A stretch of DNA of 18,999 bases, taken from contig JADKAQ010000011.1 of NCBI GenBank assembly GCA_016719105.1, forward strand, positions 1-18,999. Reading direction: 5' to 3'. This document shows positions 1 to 7,144 of the stretch, in pieces. Each line of letters begins with the position of its first letter. The first letter of the stretch is position 1. The notes below the pieces were generated by a model. The model did not search any database, was not told where the DNA came from, and saw only the letters and a program-made list of their open reading frames with translations. The stretch comes from Gemmatimonadota bacterium. Its GTDB lineage: Bacteria; Gemmatimonadota; Gemmatimonadetes; Gemmatimonadales; Gemmatimonadaceae. A program made the position numbers and the translations under genes.

Positions 1-1
1 G

Positions 2-139
2 TTCACCAGCAAGGGACGCGGGCGGGCGTCGCTCGCCATCGAGCATTCGGGTCTAGCTGGCAAGGAGGAGGCCGACCTGGTGCGCATGTCTTGGAGCGAG
101 CGCCTGGATCGGCTGGGAGAAATGCTCGCCACCGAGTGA
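2..139 (+). CDS. C-terminal end of an unidentified protein (possibly SRPBCC-like), 5' truncated
   Basis: An open frame enters the window at base 2 and closes at TGA 137-139, giving the last 45 residues of a protein whose start lies outside. The tail has a short beta-like stretch (RASLAIEH) followed by an amphipathic helix ending in WSERLDRLGEML. From memory this resembles the end of small SRPBCC/START-like proteins, where a strand with a conserved His is followed by a helix containing W..RL..L. That resemblance is an inference; no catalytic residue is visible and no function can be assigned. The stop lies 43 bp before the next gene, and its TGA is part of the first GTGAC repeat described separately. 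The codon pattern is ordinary for this GC-rich window. Confidence 0.55.
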   Translation, partial: FTSKGRGRASLAIEHSGLAGKEEADLVRMSWSERLDRLGEMLATE

Positions 140-163
140 CAAGGCGAGTGACAAGCGCGTGAC
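134..163 (+). promoter_or_regulatory. Phased GTGAC direct repeats
   Basis: GAGTGACAA occurs at 134-142 and again at 146-154, and a third GTGAC lies at 159-163. The GTGAC cores start at 136, 148 and 159, close to one helical turn apart, so all would face the same side of the DNA. They overlap the -35 region of the oxidoreductase promoter. This is the expected layout for a regulator site, but the binding protein is unknown and the first repeat overlaps coding sequence of the gene before it. Confidence 0.3.
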
Positions 164-175
164 GCGCGGTAGAAT
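148..175 (+). promoter_or_regulatory. Predicted sigma-70 promoter of the oxidoreductase gene
   Basis: GTGACA (148-153) matches the TTGACA -35 consensus at five of six positions. It is followed after 16 bp by TAGAAT (170-175), which matches TATAAT at five of six. The -10 box ends 7 nt before the ATG at 183, so transcription would begin at or very near the start codon. No Shine-Dalgarno sequence is visible in this short gap, which fits a leaderless mRNA. Confidence 0.45.
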
Positions 176-182
176 CCACCCC

Positions 183-1227
183 ATGATGGAACCCTTGAAC
201 GTTGCCCTCGTGGGGTATGGATTCGCCGGCCGGGTGTTTCACGCGCCGCTCATCGCCGCGGTCGAAGGCCTGCGGTTGCACACCATCGTGTCGAGCCAGG
301 GCTCGCTCGTGCGCGAGCAGTGGCCCGACGTGCGGGTGGTTCCGTCGCTGGCCGAGGCGTTGGCCGACCGGGGCATCGACCTGGTGGTGCTCGCCACGCC
401 TAACGCGGTACACGCCGAGCAGGCGCATGCGGCGCTCGATGCCGGCAAGCATGTCGTGGTGGACAAGCCGTTCACCGTGACCGTCGCGGAAGCCGAGAGT
501 GTCGTCGCGCACGCCGAGCGTGTCGGGCGCGTGCTGTCGGTGTTTCTGGCGGCGGTGGGACGACTTCCTGACGGTTCGAAGTTGATCGCCGATGGGGCGT
601 TAGGCGAGGTGACGTACTTCCGAGAGTCGCGCTTTGACCGGAGTACAGACCGGTCGTTCGCGACCGGTGGCGTGAGCGCGCCGGGGCTGGGGCGGGGCTC
701 TGGTATGATCTGGGGCCGCATCTGGTGGATCAGGCGTTGCAGCTCTTTGGGCCGCCGACGGAGCTGATGGCCGACCTCGCGATCCAGCGTGAGGGGGCGC
801 AGGTGGATGACTACTTCCATGTGGTGATGCGGTATCCCCGGCTCCGGGTGGTATTGCACGCGTCGATGCTGGTGGCGGCGAACGACTTGCGGTTCGCGGT
901 GCATGGGACGCGGGGGAGCTACATCAAGTTTGGGGGGGATACGCAGGAGGAGGCGTTGAGGGCGGGGGGCGTGCCTGGGGGGGAGGGGTGGGGGGTGGAT
1001 GGGAGGCGGGGGGTGTTGACGGTGATGGACACGGAGACAGCGGTACGGCGGGAGGTGGTGTCGGAACGGGGAGATTGGCGGCGGCTTTACGACGGGGTGC
1101 GGGATGCGGTTGCTGCTTTGGCGGTACGAATCCGATCCGGGCTCCCGAAGCACTGATGGTGATGCAGGTCGTAGAAGCAGGGGAGCGTAGTGCGCAGGGG
1201 CGGCGCTATGTGCTGGTACGGCGGTGA
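183..1227 (+). CDS. Gfo/Idh/MocA-family NAD(P)-dependent oxidoreductase (frame disrupted)
   Basis: The start is ATG 183. The N-terminal Rossmann fold has the dinucleotide motif GYGFAG (residues 11-16) and DKP (94-96), the counterpart of the catalytic EKP of this family. The C-terminal domain has LWYDLGPHLVDQALQLFG, typical of YdgJ-like members. The protein is read in several frames. Residues matching WRRWDDFLTVR lie in another frame inside 547-590, a compensated double indel. A second shift near 660 puts RWRER and LWYDLGPHL in the frame used to about 1115. A third shift near 1115-1130 joins NPIRAPEALMVMQVVEAGE and the true stop at 1225-1227. The rebuilt length, about 348 residues, equals the usual size. 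Because all motifs survive, I favour sequence error over gene decay. The substrate, probably a polyol or sugar derivative, cannot be told. Confidence 0.8.
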
Positions 1228-1308
1228 GGGGCGGCGTGGGCCTTAGGTGGGCTCCCTGCGCCGGTCCGCGTCTCCCGCCCCCTCGCCCCTAACATCGCCG
1301 TCTTCTGT

Positions 1309-1689
1309 TCAGACGCTGAAGCCGAGCATCTTCGCGACGTTTCGCTGCTGCGTGTCGAGGGTCAGGAAGGTGACCCCGCGGGGATCGCTGACCAGGTAGA
1401 GCGCGCAGGCAAGATGCCAGCAGTCTGCGCCGCGCACGTACCCCACCTCGAGGACGCGCTGGATCTCTTCGGTGAGCGGACGGGAGGGGGAAATCCACTG
1501 GAAATCCAGCAGCTCGACGCCCTCGTGTGGGATTTTCTCACGCTGCAGCGCGCTTCGCACCTCGGCGTCGAGGAGCGCTGACGCGTACAGCTGATCGAAG
1601 GCGGAGAGGCGCTCACCCAGCTTGGCGGCACCACGCTCGCCGAGCGCGATGGCGACGACGCATGAGCTATCGACGATGGCGACGTTCAC
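1309..1689 (-). CDS. VapC-type PIN-domain toxin (ribonuclease)
   Basis: 126 residues, the usual size for VapC. The fold begins with VAIVDSSC, and the acidic residues expected for the PIN metal site are D7, E43, D89 (in RGADCWHLACALYL) and D112 (TLDTQQRNVAKMLGF). PIN toxins of this kind cleave RNA with Mg2+ or Mn2+, often tRNA or rRNA; the target here is unknown. The start is GTG 1689-1687, which overlaps the stop of the antitoxin gene by 4 bases (GTGA), so the two are translationally coupled and the toxin follows the antitoxin. It converges with the oxidoreductase across an 81-bp gap. The frame is intact. The family assignment is firm; calling it a toxin rests on the paired antitoxin. Confidence 0.85.
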   Translation of the reverse strand: MNVAIVDSSCVVAIALGERGAAKLGERLSAFDQLYASALLDAEVRSALQREKIPHEGVELLDFQWISPSRPLTEEIQRVLEVGYVRGADCWHLACALYLVSDPRGVTFLTLDTQQRNVAKMLGFSV

Positions 1690-1973
1690 TCTCGTTCCGT
1701 GAGGAAGCGCTTGAGGGCTCCGGGGCGACGGACGATCGTGCGAAGTGTGATCGCAGTTCGAGGTCTCCGAACGGCAGGGGTGACTTCCCCTCGCGCCGCC
1801 ATTTCGGCGAGGCGTTCCTCCAGCGTCTGCCGTCGGGGGAGCTTCTCGATCGGGCGCAATTCCGCCGCCGGTTCGCCGTGGACCGTGATGACGATGGTCC
1901 GTCCCTCACGTACCTGCCGCACCAGCGCCGAGAGCTTCGCCTTGGCGTCGTAGAGGGAGTACTCGTCTCGCAT
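1686..1973 (-). CDS. Phd/YefM-like antitoxin paired with the PIN toxin
   Basis: 95 residues from ATG 1973-1971. The N-terminal half has the Phd/YefM DNA-binding pattern: YDAKAKLSALVRQVREGR, then TIVITVHGEPAAELRPIE, where the GEPAAEL turn is typical of the family. The C-terminal part, rich in Arg, Glu and Leu (about residues 48-95), would be the flexible region that wraps the toxin and blocks its active site. It precedes the toxin with a 4-base overlap, the normal antitoxin-first order. Such antitoxins usually repress their own promoter as a complex with the toxin; a palindrome in the promoter spacer fits this. No Shine-Dalgarno sequence is visible. Confidence 0.78.
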   Translation of the reverse strand: MRDEYSLYDAKAKLSALVRQVREGRTIVITVHGEPAAELRPIEKLPRRQTLEERLAEMAARGEVTPAVRRPRTAITLRTIVRRPGALKRFLTERE

Positions 1974-1978
1974 GCTTG

Positions 1979-2007
1979 AACGTATTCTGGTCAGACTAGT
2001 CAGTCAA
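1979..2007 (-). promoter_or_regulatory. Predicted promoter and operator of the toxin-antitoxin pair
   Basis: Read on the minus strand, TTGACT (2007-2002) is followed after exactly 17 bp by TACGTT (1984-1979), which ends 5 nt before the antitoxin ATG. The spacer carries the 8-bp perfect palindrome GACTAGTC (1994-2001), well placed for a repressor to block RNA polymerase. The -35 matches the consensus at five of six positions. The -10 is weaker, but it fits TANNNT. Confidence 0.42.
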
Positions 2008-2202
2008 CGGTTGGTGCGCGACTCCTGAATCGGCCGCACGGTCCTTCCACCGCTCCTTCATGATCCTGACCGTTTCGTTTCCTTCCCGATCTCTACTGCG
2101 CAGTCGCCGCGAGCCACGGCGCATCGGTCGAGTCGTTCGCGCGGCGAGGTGGCGTGGATTGGCCGTTGCGTTCGTGCGGGGGGCGTCAGGTGGACGCGGC
2201 TA

Positions 2203-2224
2203 TCCGGCGCGAAGCCGCGCCGGA
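2203..2224. repeat. Perfect 9-bp hairpin with 4-nt loop
   Basis: TCCGGCGCG (2203-2211) and CGCGCCGGA (2216-2224) are exact inverted repeats around AAGC. It lies about 200 bp beyond the helicase stop. Neither strand has a T-run after it, so it is not a standard intrinsic terminator. It could protect an mRNA 3' end or be a repeat-type palindrome. Confidence 0.4.
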
Positions 2225-2427
2225 GCACCACCGTTCCTGCGCGGCTCTGCGGGGGAGAAGGTTCGGTGGGGAGGGGCGATACCCTTCGAACGACGACGGC
2301 GGTCGCCGCCACAACCTGCAGCGCGCCACGGAATGCGACGCGTTCGACCTACGCGCTCGCGGCGGAGCTTTCAAGCGTGCTTCGACGGGAGCTTCCGGCG
2401 CTACCGGCCGTTGGCGGCTGGGGGGCC

Positions 2428-5400
2428 CTACGCCACTGCCGCCGCATACGTCTGGAACAGGTCCCCCGGCAACGGATGCTGCAATCGCCACGTCACCGCC
2501 ATCGGCAACTCACCCTGATGGCTGACGTACGTCGCAGGGCCGAGGAAGTGAAACGCACGCTCGGCCGTGTTCGGCCTCCCGAAGAGCAGTACGTGACTCC
2601 CCATCGCGACATGGTTCCGATATCGCTTTCCCGTCGGGCTACCTTCTCGCGTCCCGGACTGACTCTCCCAGTGCACCAAGTCGCGGCTGATGGCAAAGTC
2701 CCGGTACCGCGTGGTCGGTGAGAACTGACCGCTGGTCTTGTCGAGCGTGAATACGAAGAGGTCGGCCTTGATCGCGTTGGCGTACCGAACGCCCTCGCGC
2801 CACTCAGCCGGCTCCACACTGTCGTTCACTCCGCACGCGCATAGGATCTCCTGGCGCGTGTAGCGCGCTCGCACACGCATCGGTACGTCGGCGAGTTGGT
2901 CGAGCGCAGGCGACAGGTGTTGGATGTTCGTCGCGAGGACGTCGAAGAGTTCGACGAGCTCGGCGCACACCTGCCGGTGCAACCACAGGAGCTGTGCCGC
3001 TCCCTCGAGCGTGGTCTCGCCATCCGCGATTTGATCGAACAGCTGGACGAGCAACATCAAGAGTAGTCGACGTTCGCGAGCGGACAGTAAGGCGGTATTC
3101 GGCGCATCAGCACTCGCGAGCCACGCGCGCCACGTATTCAGGCGTTCCGCGTCATCGACGTGCAGCATCCGGCCAACGGCACGACGCAGCTGCGCCTCGT
3201 GCGTTCCTGCTGGTAGGACGACGAGCCCGGCTTCGTGACGGAGATCCGACCAACCCCGCGGGTCGCGATACAGGTCATCCAGCTCATAGCCCGACCTGGT
3301 CAGGAACTCGCCCAGGGCGATGCCGGGATGCTCGACGTCGAGCGCTCGCAACTCCGCGGCCTTCGCTGCCCAGAGCCTCGGCACCGAACCCTTGACGTTG
3401 TCGAGCACACGGTCGCGTGCCACACGATCGAGCTCCATGTGGCAACCGGCCGGGAGGAATGGAAATCCCCGCTCGACTTGCTGTATGACCGACGCGCGAC
3501 TCCCCCCGAGCAGTGCCTGGAAACGTCGATCGTACCGGAACTCCCTGCGATGCTGGCCGACGAAATCGAGCACGATGCAGATTGACTTGCCCTCGCTCTT
3601 TCGCAGTCCGCGCCCAAGCTGCTGCAGGAACAACAGGGGACTGTCCGTCGGACGGAGCATCAGGAGCGCGTCCACCGAGGGAACGTCGACCCCTTCGTTG
3701 AAGAGATCGACGGAGAAGACGACGTTAATCCGTCCCGCCGCGAGCTCCGTGAGGGCCTTGACCCTCTCATCGTCAGGCGTGTCTGCCCAAACAGCGACAG
3801 CCGCAACGCCGTTCTCCTTGAAGACGCGGGCCATGTAGCGCGCATGCGCGACGCTCACGCAAAACCCAAGCGCGCGGACCCGGCCATGGTCTCCGACATG
3901 CTCTGCAAACTCCTTCAGGACGCGTCGCGCCCACACGTCAGTCGCGGTGATGAGTTTCGTCACTCCTCCGACGTCGTATCCAGTTCCGCGTCGCCAAGGA
4001 ATGTCCCGAAGATCGAGCTCGTCCGCGACGCCGTAGTACGCGAACGGCGTCAAGCGGTGCTGGTCGATCGCGTCCCACAGCCGAAGCTCCGCCGCGATAC
4101 GCTCGTCGAACCAGTGCAGGATCGAGAGGCCATCGCTGCGTTCCGGCGTCGCCGTGAGCCCGAGCAGCTCGCGTGGCTGGACATGTGCGAGCAAGCGGGT
4201 GTAGGACGCGGCCGCCGCGTGGTGGAACTCATCGACGATGACCACATCGAAGTGATCGGCGCTCAGCGATTCCAATCCGGATGCACTGATCGATTGGATC
4301 GACGCGAAGACGTGATCGAAGCGGGTGGGGCGCTTCCCGCCCACCCACGACTCGCCGAAGCTCGCGTCGCGCAGCACGTGCGCGAAGGTCTGACGGCTCT
4401 GCTCGAGGATCTCCTCGCGATGCGCAAGGAAGAGCAATCGCGCACGTGGGAGCCGCGAGCGTAGGCGCGCGTAGTCAACCGCCGCCATCACGGTCTTTCC
4501 CGTCCCCGTCGCCGCAACGAGGAGGTTGCGGTGGTGCCCCTGCTGCCGAGCAAGCTCGATCTGCTCGAGGAGGCGTTCCTGGAACGGCCAGAGGCGAACC
4601 TCGATCGGGCTAAGCGTGAGCACCGACGACTTCGCACGGGTTGCCTGTACGACCTCCGCGAATCGGCCGTGATCGAACGGTTCAAACTCCTGCTGCTGCC
4701 AGTAGCTCTCGAACACCGCAGAGATCTTCTCAATCACCGCGCGATTGCGCGCCTCGGAGACGCGCACGTTCCATTCGAGGCCGCTGACCTGCGCCGAGTG
4801 GGTGAGATTGGAGGAACCCACGTACGCGGTGGAGAAGCCGGACTCCCGGTGAAAGAGCCATGCCTTGGCGTGGAGGCGGGTCCCGGTCGTGTCGTACGAG
4901 ACGCGAACGTCTGCGCCGAGCTTGCGCAGGAGCTCGAGAGCCTCAGCCTCCGTGGATCCCGTGTAGACCGTGGTCAGAACACGGAGTGGTCGACCGTTCT
5001 CGACGTGGCGCTGGAGGCGTTCACGGAACGGGACGATTCCACTGCGCCTGATGAAAGCCATCACCACGTCAATGCGGTCCGCTGATCCCACCTCTGCGAG
5101 GACCTGACTCCCGACATGTGGTTCGCCGGGGGCGTTAGTGAGAAGCGTCGTATCGAGGAGCGGGATCAGCGGGACGTCGATTGTGGCCGGTCCGCCGTCA
5201 GGAAGACGGCCGCGTATCGCTCGCAACAGCTGTGGCGGTTCGATCGGTCGCTCGGCAATCAGTCCGCCGGCGTTTGACTCCGTGACAACCTGCTCGATGA
5301 GTCGCCGGGCGATAGCGACGCCGACCTTCGCGCGCTCCCGCTCTGGAAACGCCTCGATCGCGCGCTCGACGACTGAGGCCAGGTGCAGCGCAATTCGGTC

Positions 5401-5523
5401 CGCAGCTTCGGCATTGCGCAGGTCTTCACACTCAGCGTCGCCGTTCGGGTCGGAGCCAGCGAGGCGTTCGGCGAGGAGGTCCGTTAGGACCATCTCGTAG
5501 AGGCCGCGAGGTAGTGAGGGCAT
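2428..5523 (-). CDS. PLD-nuclease / SF2 helicase / DUF3427 fusion protein
   Basis: 1031 residues from ATG 5523-5521, chosen because family members begin close to a LPRGLYE motif (here residues 4-10); an upstream TTG adds only 12 residues. The domains in order are as follows. A helical N-terminus is followed by a PLD-type nuclease domain with one HKD-like motif, LHAKAWLF (H218, K220) then GSSNLT (N239). Next is an SF2 helicase with Walker A ATGTGKT (about 338-344), DEFH (431-434), GLTATPER (455-462), a motif V-like NEGVDVP near 609 and QLGRGLR (635-641). A C-terminal DUF3427-like region follows, roughly 780-1025. One HKD motif implies a dimer for catalysis. The build suggests ATP-driven movement on DNA coupled to cleavage. 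Such proteins are frequent in accessory and defence-related loci, but function here is inferred. The frame is intact over 3.1 kb, unlike many neighbours. Confidence 0.86.
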   Translation of the reverse strand: MPSLPRGLYEMVLTDLLAERLAGSDPNGDAECEDLRNAEAADRIALHLASVVERAIEAFPERERAKVGVAIARRLIEQVVTESNAGGLIAERPIEPPQLLRAIRGRLPDGGPATIDVPLIPLLDTTLLTNAPGEPHVGSQVLAEVGSADRIDVVMAFIRRSGIVPFRERLQRHVENGRPLRVLTTVYTGSTEAEALELLRKLGADVRVSYDTTGTRLHAKAWLFHRESGFSTAYVGSSNLTHSAQVSGLEWNVRVSEARNRAVIEKISAVFESYWQQQEFEPFDHGRFAEVVQATRAKSSVLTLSPIEVRLWPFQERLLEQIELARQQGHHRNLLVAATGTGKTVMAAVDYARLRSRLPRARLLFLAHREEILEQSRQTFAHVLRDASFGESWVGGKRPTRFDHVFASIQSISASGLESLSADHFDVVIVDEFHHAAAASYTRLLAHVQPRELLGLTATPERSDGLSILHWFDERIAAELRLWDAIDQHRLTPFAYYGVADELDLRDIPWRRGTGYDVGGVTKLITATDVWARRVLKEFAEHVGDHGRVRALGFCVSVAHARYMARVFKENGVAAVAVWADTPDDERVKALTELAAGRINVVFSVDLFNEGVDVPSVDALLMLRPTDSPLLFLQQLGRGLRKSEGKSICIVLDFVGQHRREFRYDRRFQALLGGSRASVIQQVERGFPFLPAGCHMELDRVARDRVLDNVKGSVPRLWAAKAAELRALDVEHPGIALGEFLTRSGYELDDLYRDPRGWSDLRHEAGLVVLPAGTHEAQLRRAVGRMLHVDDAERLNTWRAWLASADAPNTALLSARERRLLLMLLVQLFDQIADGETTLEGAAQLLWLHRQVCAELVELFDVLATNIQHLSPALDQLADVPMRVRARYTRQEILCACGVNDSVEPAEWREGVRYANAIKADLFVFTLDKTSGQFSPTTRYRDFAISRDLVHWESQSGTREGSPTGKRYRNHVAMGSHVLLFGRPNTAERAFHFLGPATYVSHQGELPMAVTWRLQHPLPGDLFQTYAAAVA

Positions 5524-5529
5524 GCGGCC

Positions 5530-5535
5530 AGGGTA
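5530..5535 (-). promoter_or_regulatory. Candidate -10 box of the helicase gene
   Basis: TACCCT (minus strand, 5535-5530) fits TANNNT and ends 6 nt before the helicase ATG. No Shine-Dalgarno sequence lies between, and the -35 region is weak (TTGCGC, 18 bp upstream). It is noted because the same spacing is seen at three other starts in the window. Confidence 0.27.
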
Positions 5536-5712
5536 GCGTGGGCGAATCGATGTGCGCAAGAGTGTGGCGTGGACGCCGTGGCAGGCACGTCGCGACGCAC
5601 GATCCTGCCAATCTTCAGCACGTGCACAAGTCGTGGCACACCTCGTCGTCCTCGAGTGGCGGGTGGCTTCGAGAACCCCCGCGTCCTGGTCTCCCTCGGC
5701 TGGAAGCCTGCT

Positions 5713-6871
5713 CTACCCGCCCACCACCCCCCGCAACAATTCCTCCCCCAGCACGATCGCCCTGAGGAAGGCCGCAACCGGCAGCACGGGAATCACCCCA
5801 TCGCGCTCCGCCACCTCGGCGTCGGTGACGGCGATGAGGCGAGCCTCGGGGAATTCATCGTGGAACGCCAGGAGTCCACGCCGGTCGGCGGGACGCATGG
5901 TGCGACCGCGCTTCATCTCCACGGCCACCGGCTCGTCGGCGGTCTCCACCACGAAGTCGACTTCCAACCCCGCCGTCGTGCGCCAGGTCCACAGGCAGGC
6001 ATCACGAGTCACGCTGCACCACGCCGCGAGATGCTGGTAGACCAACCCCTCACGTGCTGCACCCGACGCTTCGGGCAGTGTGCGCGCGATCTCGGATGGG
6101 CGCAGCGCCATCGCCAGTCCGCAATCGGCAAAGTACAGTTTGGTGCGGCGGCCAGCGCGTACGGACGCGGACAGAACTCGCCTCAAGCAGCTCGAGCCAA
6201 TCAGGACCGTGCTCTTCTTGACGTTGGCCAGCTGCGCCAGCGCCGTCGGGCTTAAGACACTTCCGTGCGATAAGGCCAACTGCTCGAGCGCGCGCGCGAA
6301 CGCTTCGATCTGCCGAATGCGCGCCTCGGCGCGCACCTCGTCGAAGACGGCAACGGTGGCGTAGTCGGCCAGCGCCCGTTCGGGATCGTCGACGGTCCAG
6401 ACGATGGGGAGCAGTCCGATCCGCTGAGCAGTTCCCACGGAGAACGCCTCCCCCAACTCGGCGGCGATGAACGACGGCATCACGCTTCGTCCGGCGCGTC
6501 CGCCCAGCAGGTTCACCCCGGCGCGATGCAGCGCGCGTGCGCTCGACCCGGTGAGGAGAAAGCCGCGCGCGGGTTCACGATCCAGGCGCTGGTGCACGAC
6601 ATCGAGAAACGCCGGGACCCGTGGGATCTCATCGATGACGACCCACTGCGACGGGTGGGAGGCGTCGAGCATCCCATGCAGGCGCTCCGGCTCAGCGCCC
6701 AGGGCGCGCGCCAGCGGGCCTGGTCCGACGGGCGAGGACGAGCGCGTCGGGGAGGCATTGGCGGGCATAGGTGGACTTGCCGGTTCCGCGGGGCCCGAAG
6801 AGAAACGTGCTCCGGGTCGGCGGGGGAAGGCGCCGGACGATGGGAGGTACTGGCGGGATGAGCGGTGCCAT
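5713..6871 (-). CDS. AAA ATPase with DUF4143 domain (frame disrupted)
   Basis: The likely start is ATG 6871-6869, which gives MAPLIPPVPP and then the P-loop GPRGTGKST (residues 26-34). A shift near 6740-6750 leads to LARALGAEPERLHGML, Walker B (VVIDEI) and the sensor-like LLTGSSAR. A DUF4143 region with a small DNA-binding-like helix pair follows. Its second helix, DWLELLEAS, is seen only in another frame near 6170-6215, so a compensated indel pair interrupts it. The C-terminus has LEVDFVVE and VAVEMKRG, matching the D...ExK pattern of the restriction-endonuclease-like fold common in this family. These ATPases are widespread and often in accessory DNA; their role is poorly known. The gene lies 189 bp upstream of the helicase on the same strand. 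Two TTA codons (near 6250 and 6272) are unusual for this window. Confidence 0.76.
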
Positions 6872-6881
6872 TCCTGATTAC

Positions 6882-6919
6882 GGACGGTGATTCCGTCCAA
6901 ATCGAGCCGAATTGGACGG
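6882..6919. promoter_or_regulatory. Nested GGACGG inverted repeats upstream of the AAA gene
   Basis: GGACGG (6882-6887) pairs with CCGTCC (6893-6898) around TGATT. CCGTCCAA (6893-6900) also pairs with TTGGACGG (6912-6919) around 11 bases. The shared middle arm could form either hairpin, or the three half-sites could bind a repressor. The set begins 10 bp upstream of the AAA gene ATG. Confidence 0.37.
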
Positions 6920-7122
6920 TTTGTCCGGCCATAACGGGCCCGCGCTTCCTTTCATCCGTTTCCGGTTCCCATCGCGCCTCTCGCCCGAGACAGCACGCAT
7001 CCCTCGGGGCGCTTCCAGGCGATGACGTCGGCATACCGCGCGCGCCGCGCACGCTACCGTGGCGAGTCCCGCGGCGCCCGCATGACGCCCGCAGCTGCCG
7101 CATCACGGCGCCATTGAAACAG

Positions 7123-7132
7123 TCACCTCCTT
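7123..7132 (-). promoter_or_regulatory. Orphan perfect Shine-Dalgarno sequence
   Basis: On the minus strand AAGGAGGTGA is fully complementary to the usual 16S rRNA 3' end. An ATG follows 8 nt later (7114-7112), but the frame is only ATG GCG CCG TGA. The next real gene on this strand, the AAA ATPase, starts 240 bp further on. It could be a leader peptide, a gene broken by an indel, or chance. Confidence 0.25.
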
Positions 7133-7144
7133 CTAGGCACGCCC

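Larger units (their letters stand above)
1974..2427. other. Intergenic stretch with no convincing gene
   Basis: This 454-base gap separates the antitoxin start from the helicase stop. It holds the toxin-antitoxin promoter at its low end and a perfect hairpin at 2203-2224. Open frames on both strands here give Arg/Pro/Ser/Gly-rich translations without recognisable domains, as expected from random GC-rich DNA. It may be decayed accessory DNA, but I cannot show that. Confidence 0.5.

Noticed and set aside
547..590. Programmed ribosomal frameshifting in the oxidoreductase
   Set aside because: No slippery heptamer, and the shift is reversed within 45 bases; similar events occur in many unrelated genes here.
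239..1153. 304-codon minus-strand frame opposite the oxidoreductase
   Set aside because: Pro/His/Arg-rich translation with no motif; the plus strand carries a complete set of oxidoreductase motifs.
1228..1308. Possible bidirectional terminator between the oxidoreductase and toxin genes
   Set aside because: GGGGCGG and CCGCCCC can pair, but the loop would be about 40 nt and there is no T-run; ordinary GC-rich DNA gives such matches.
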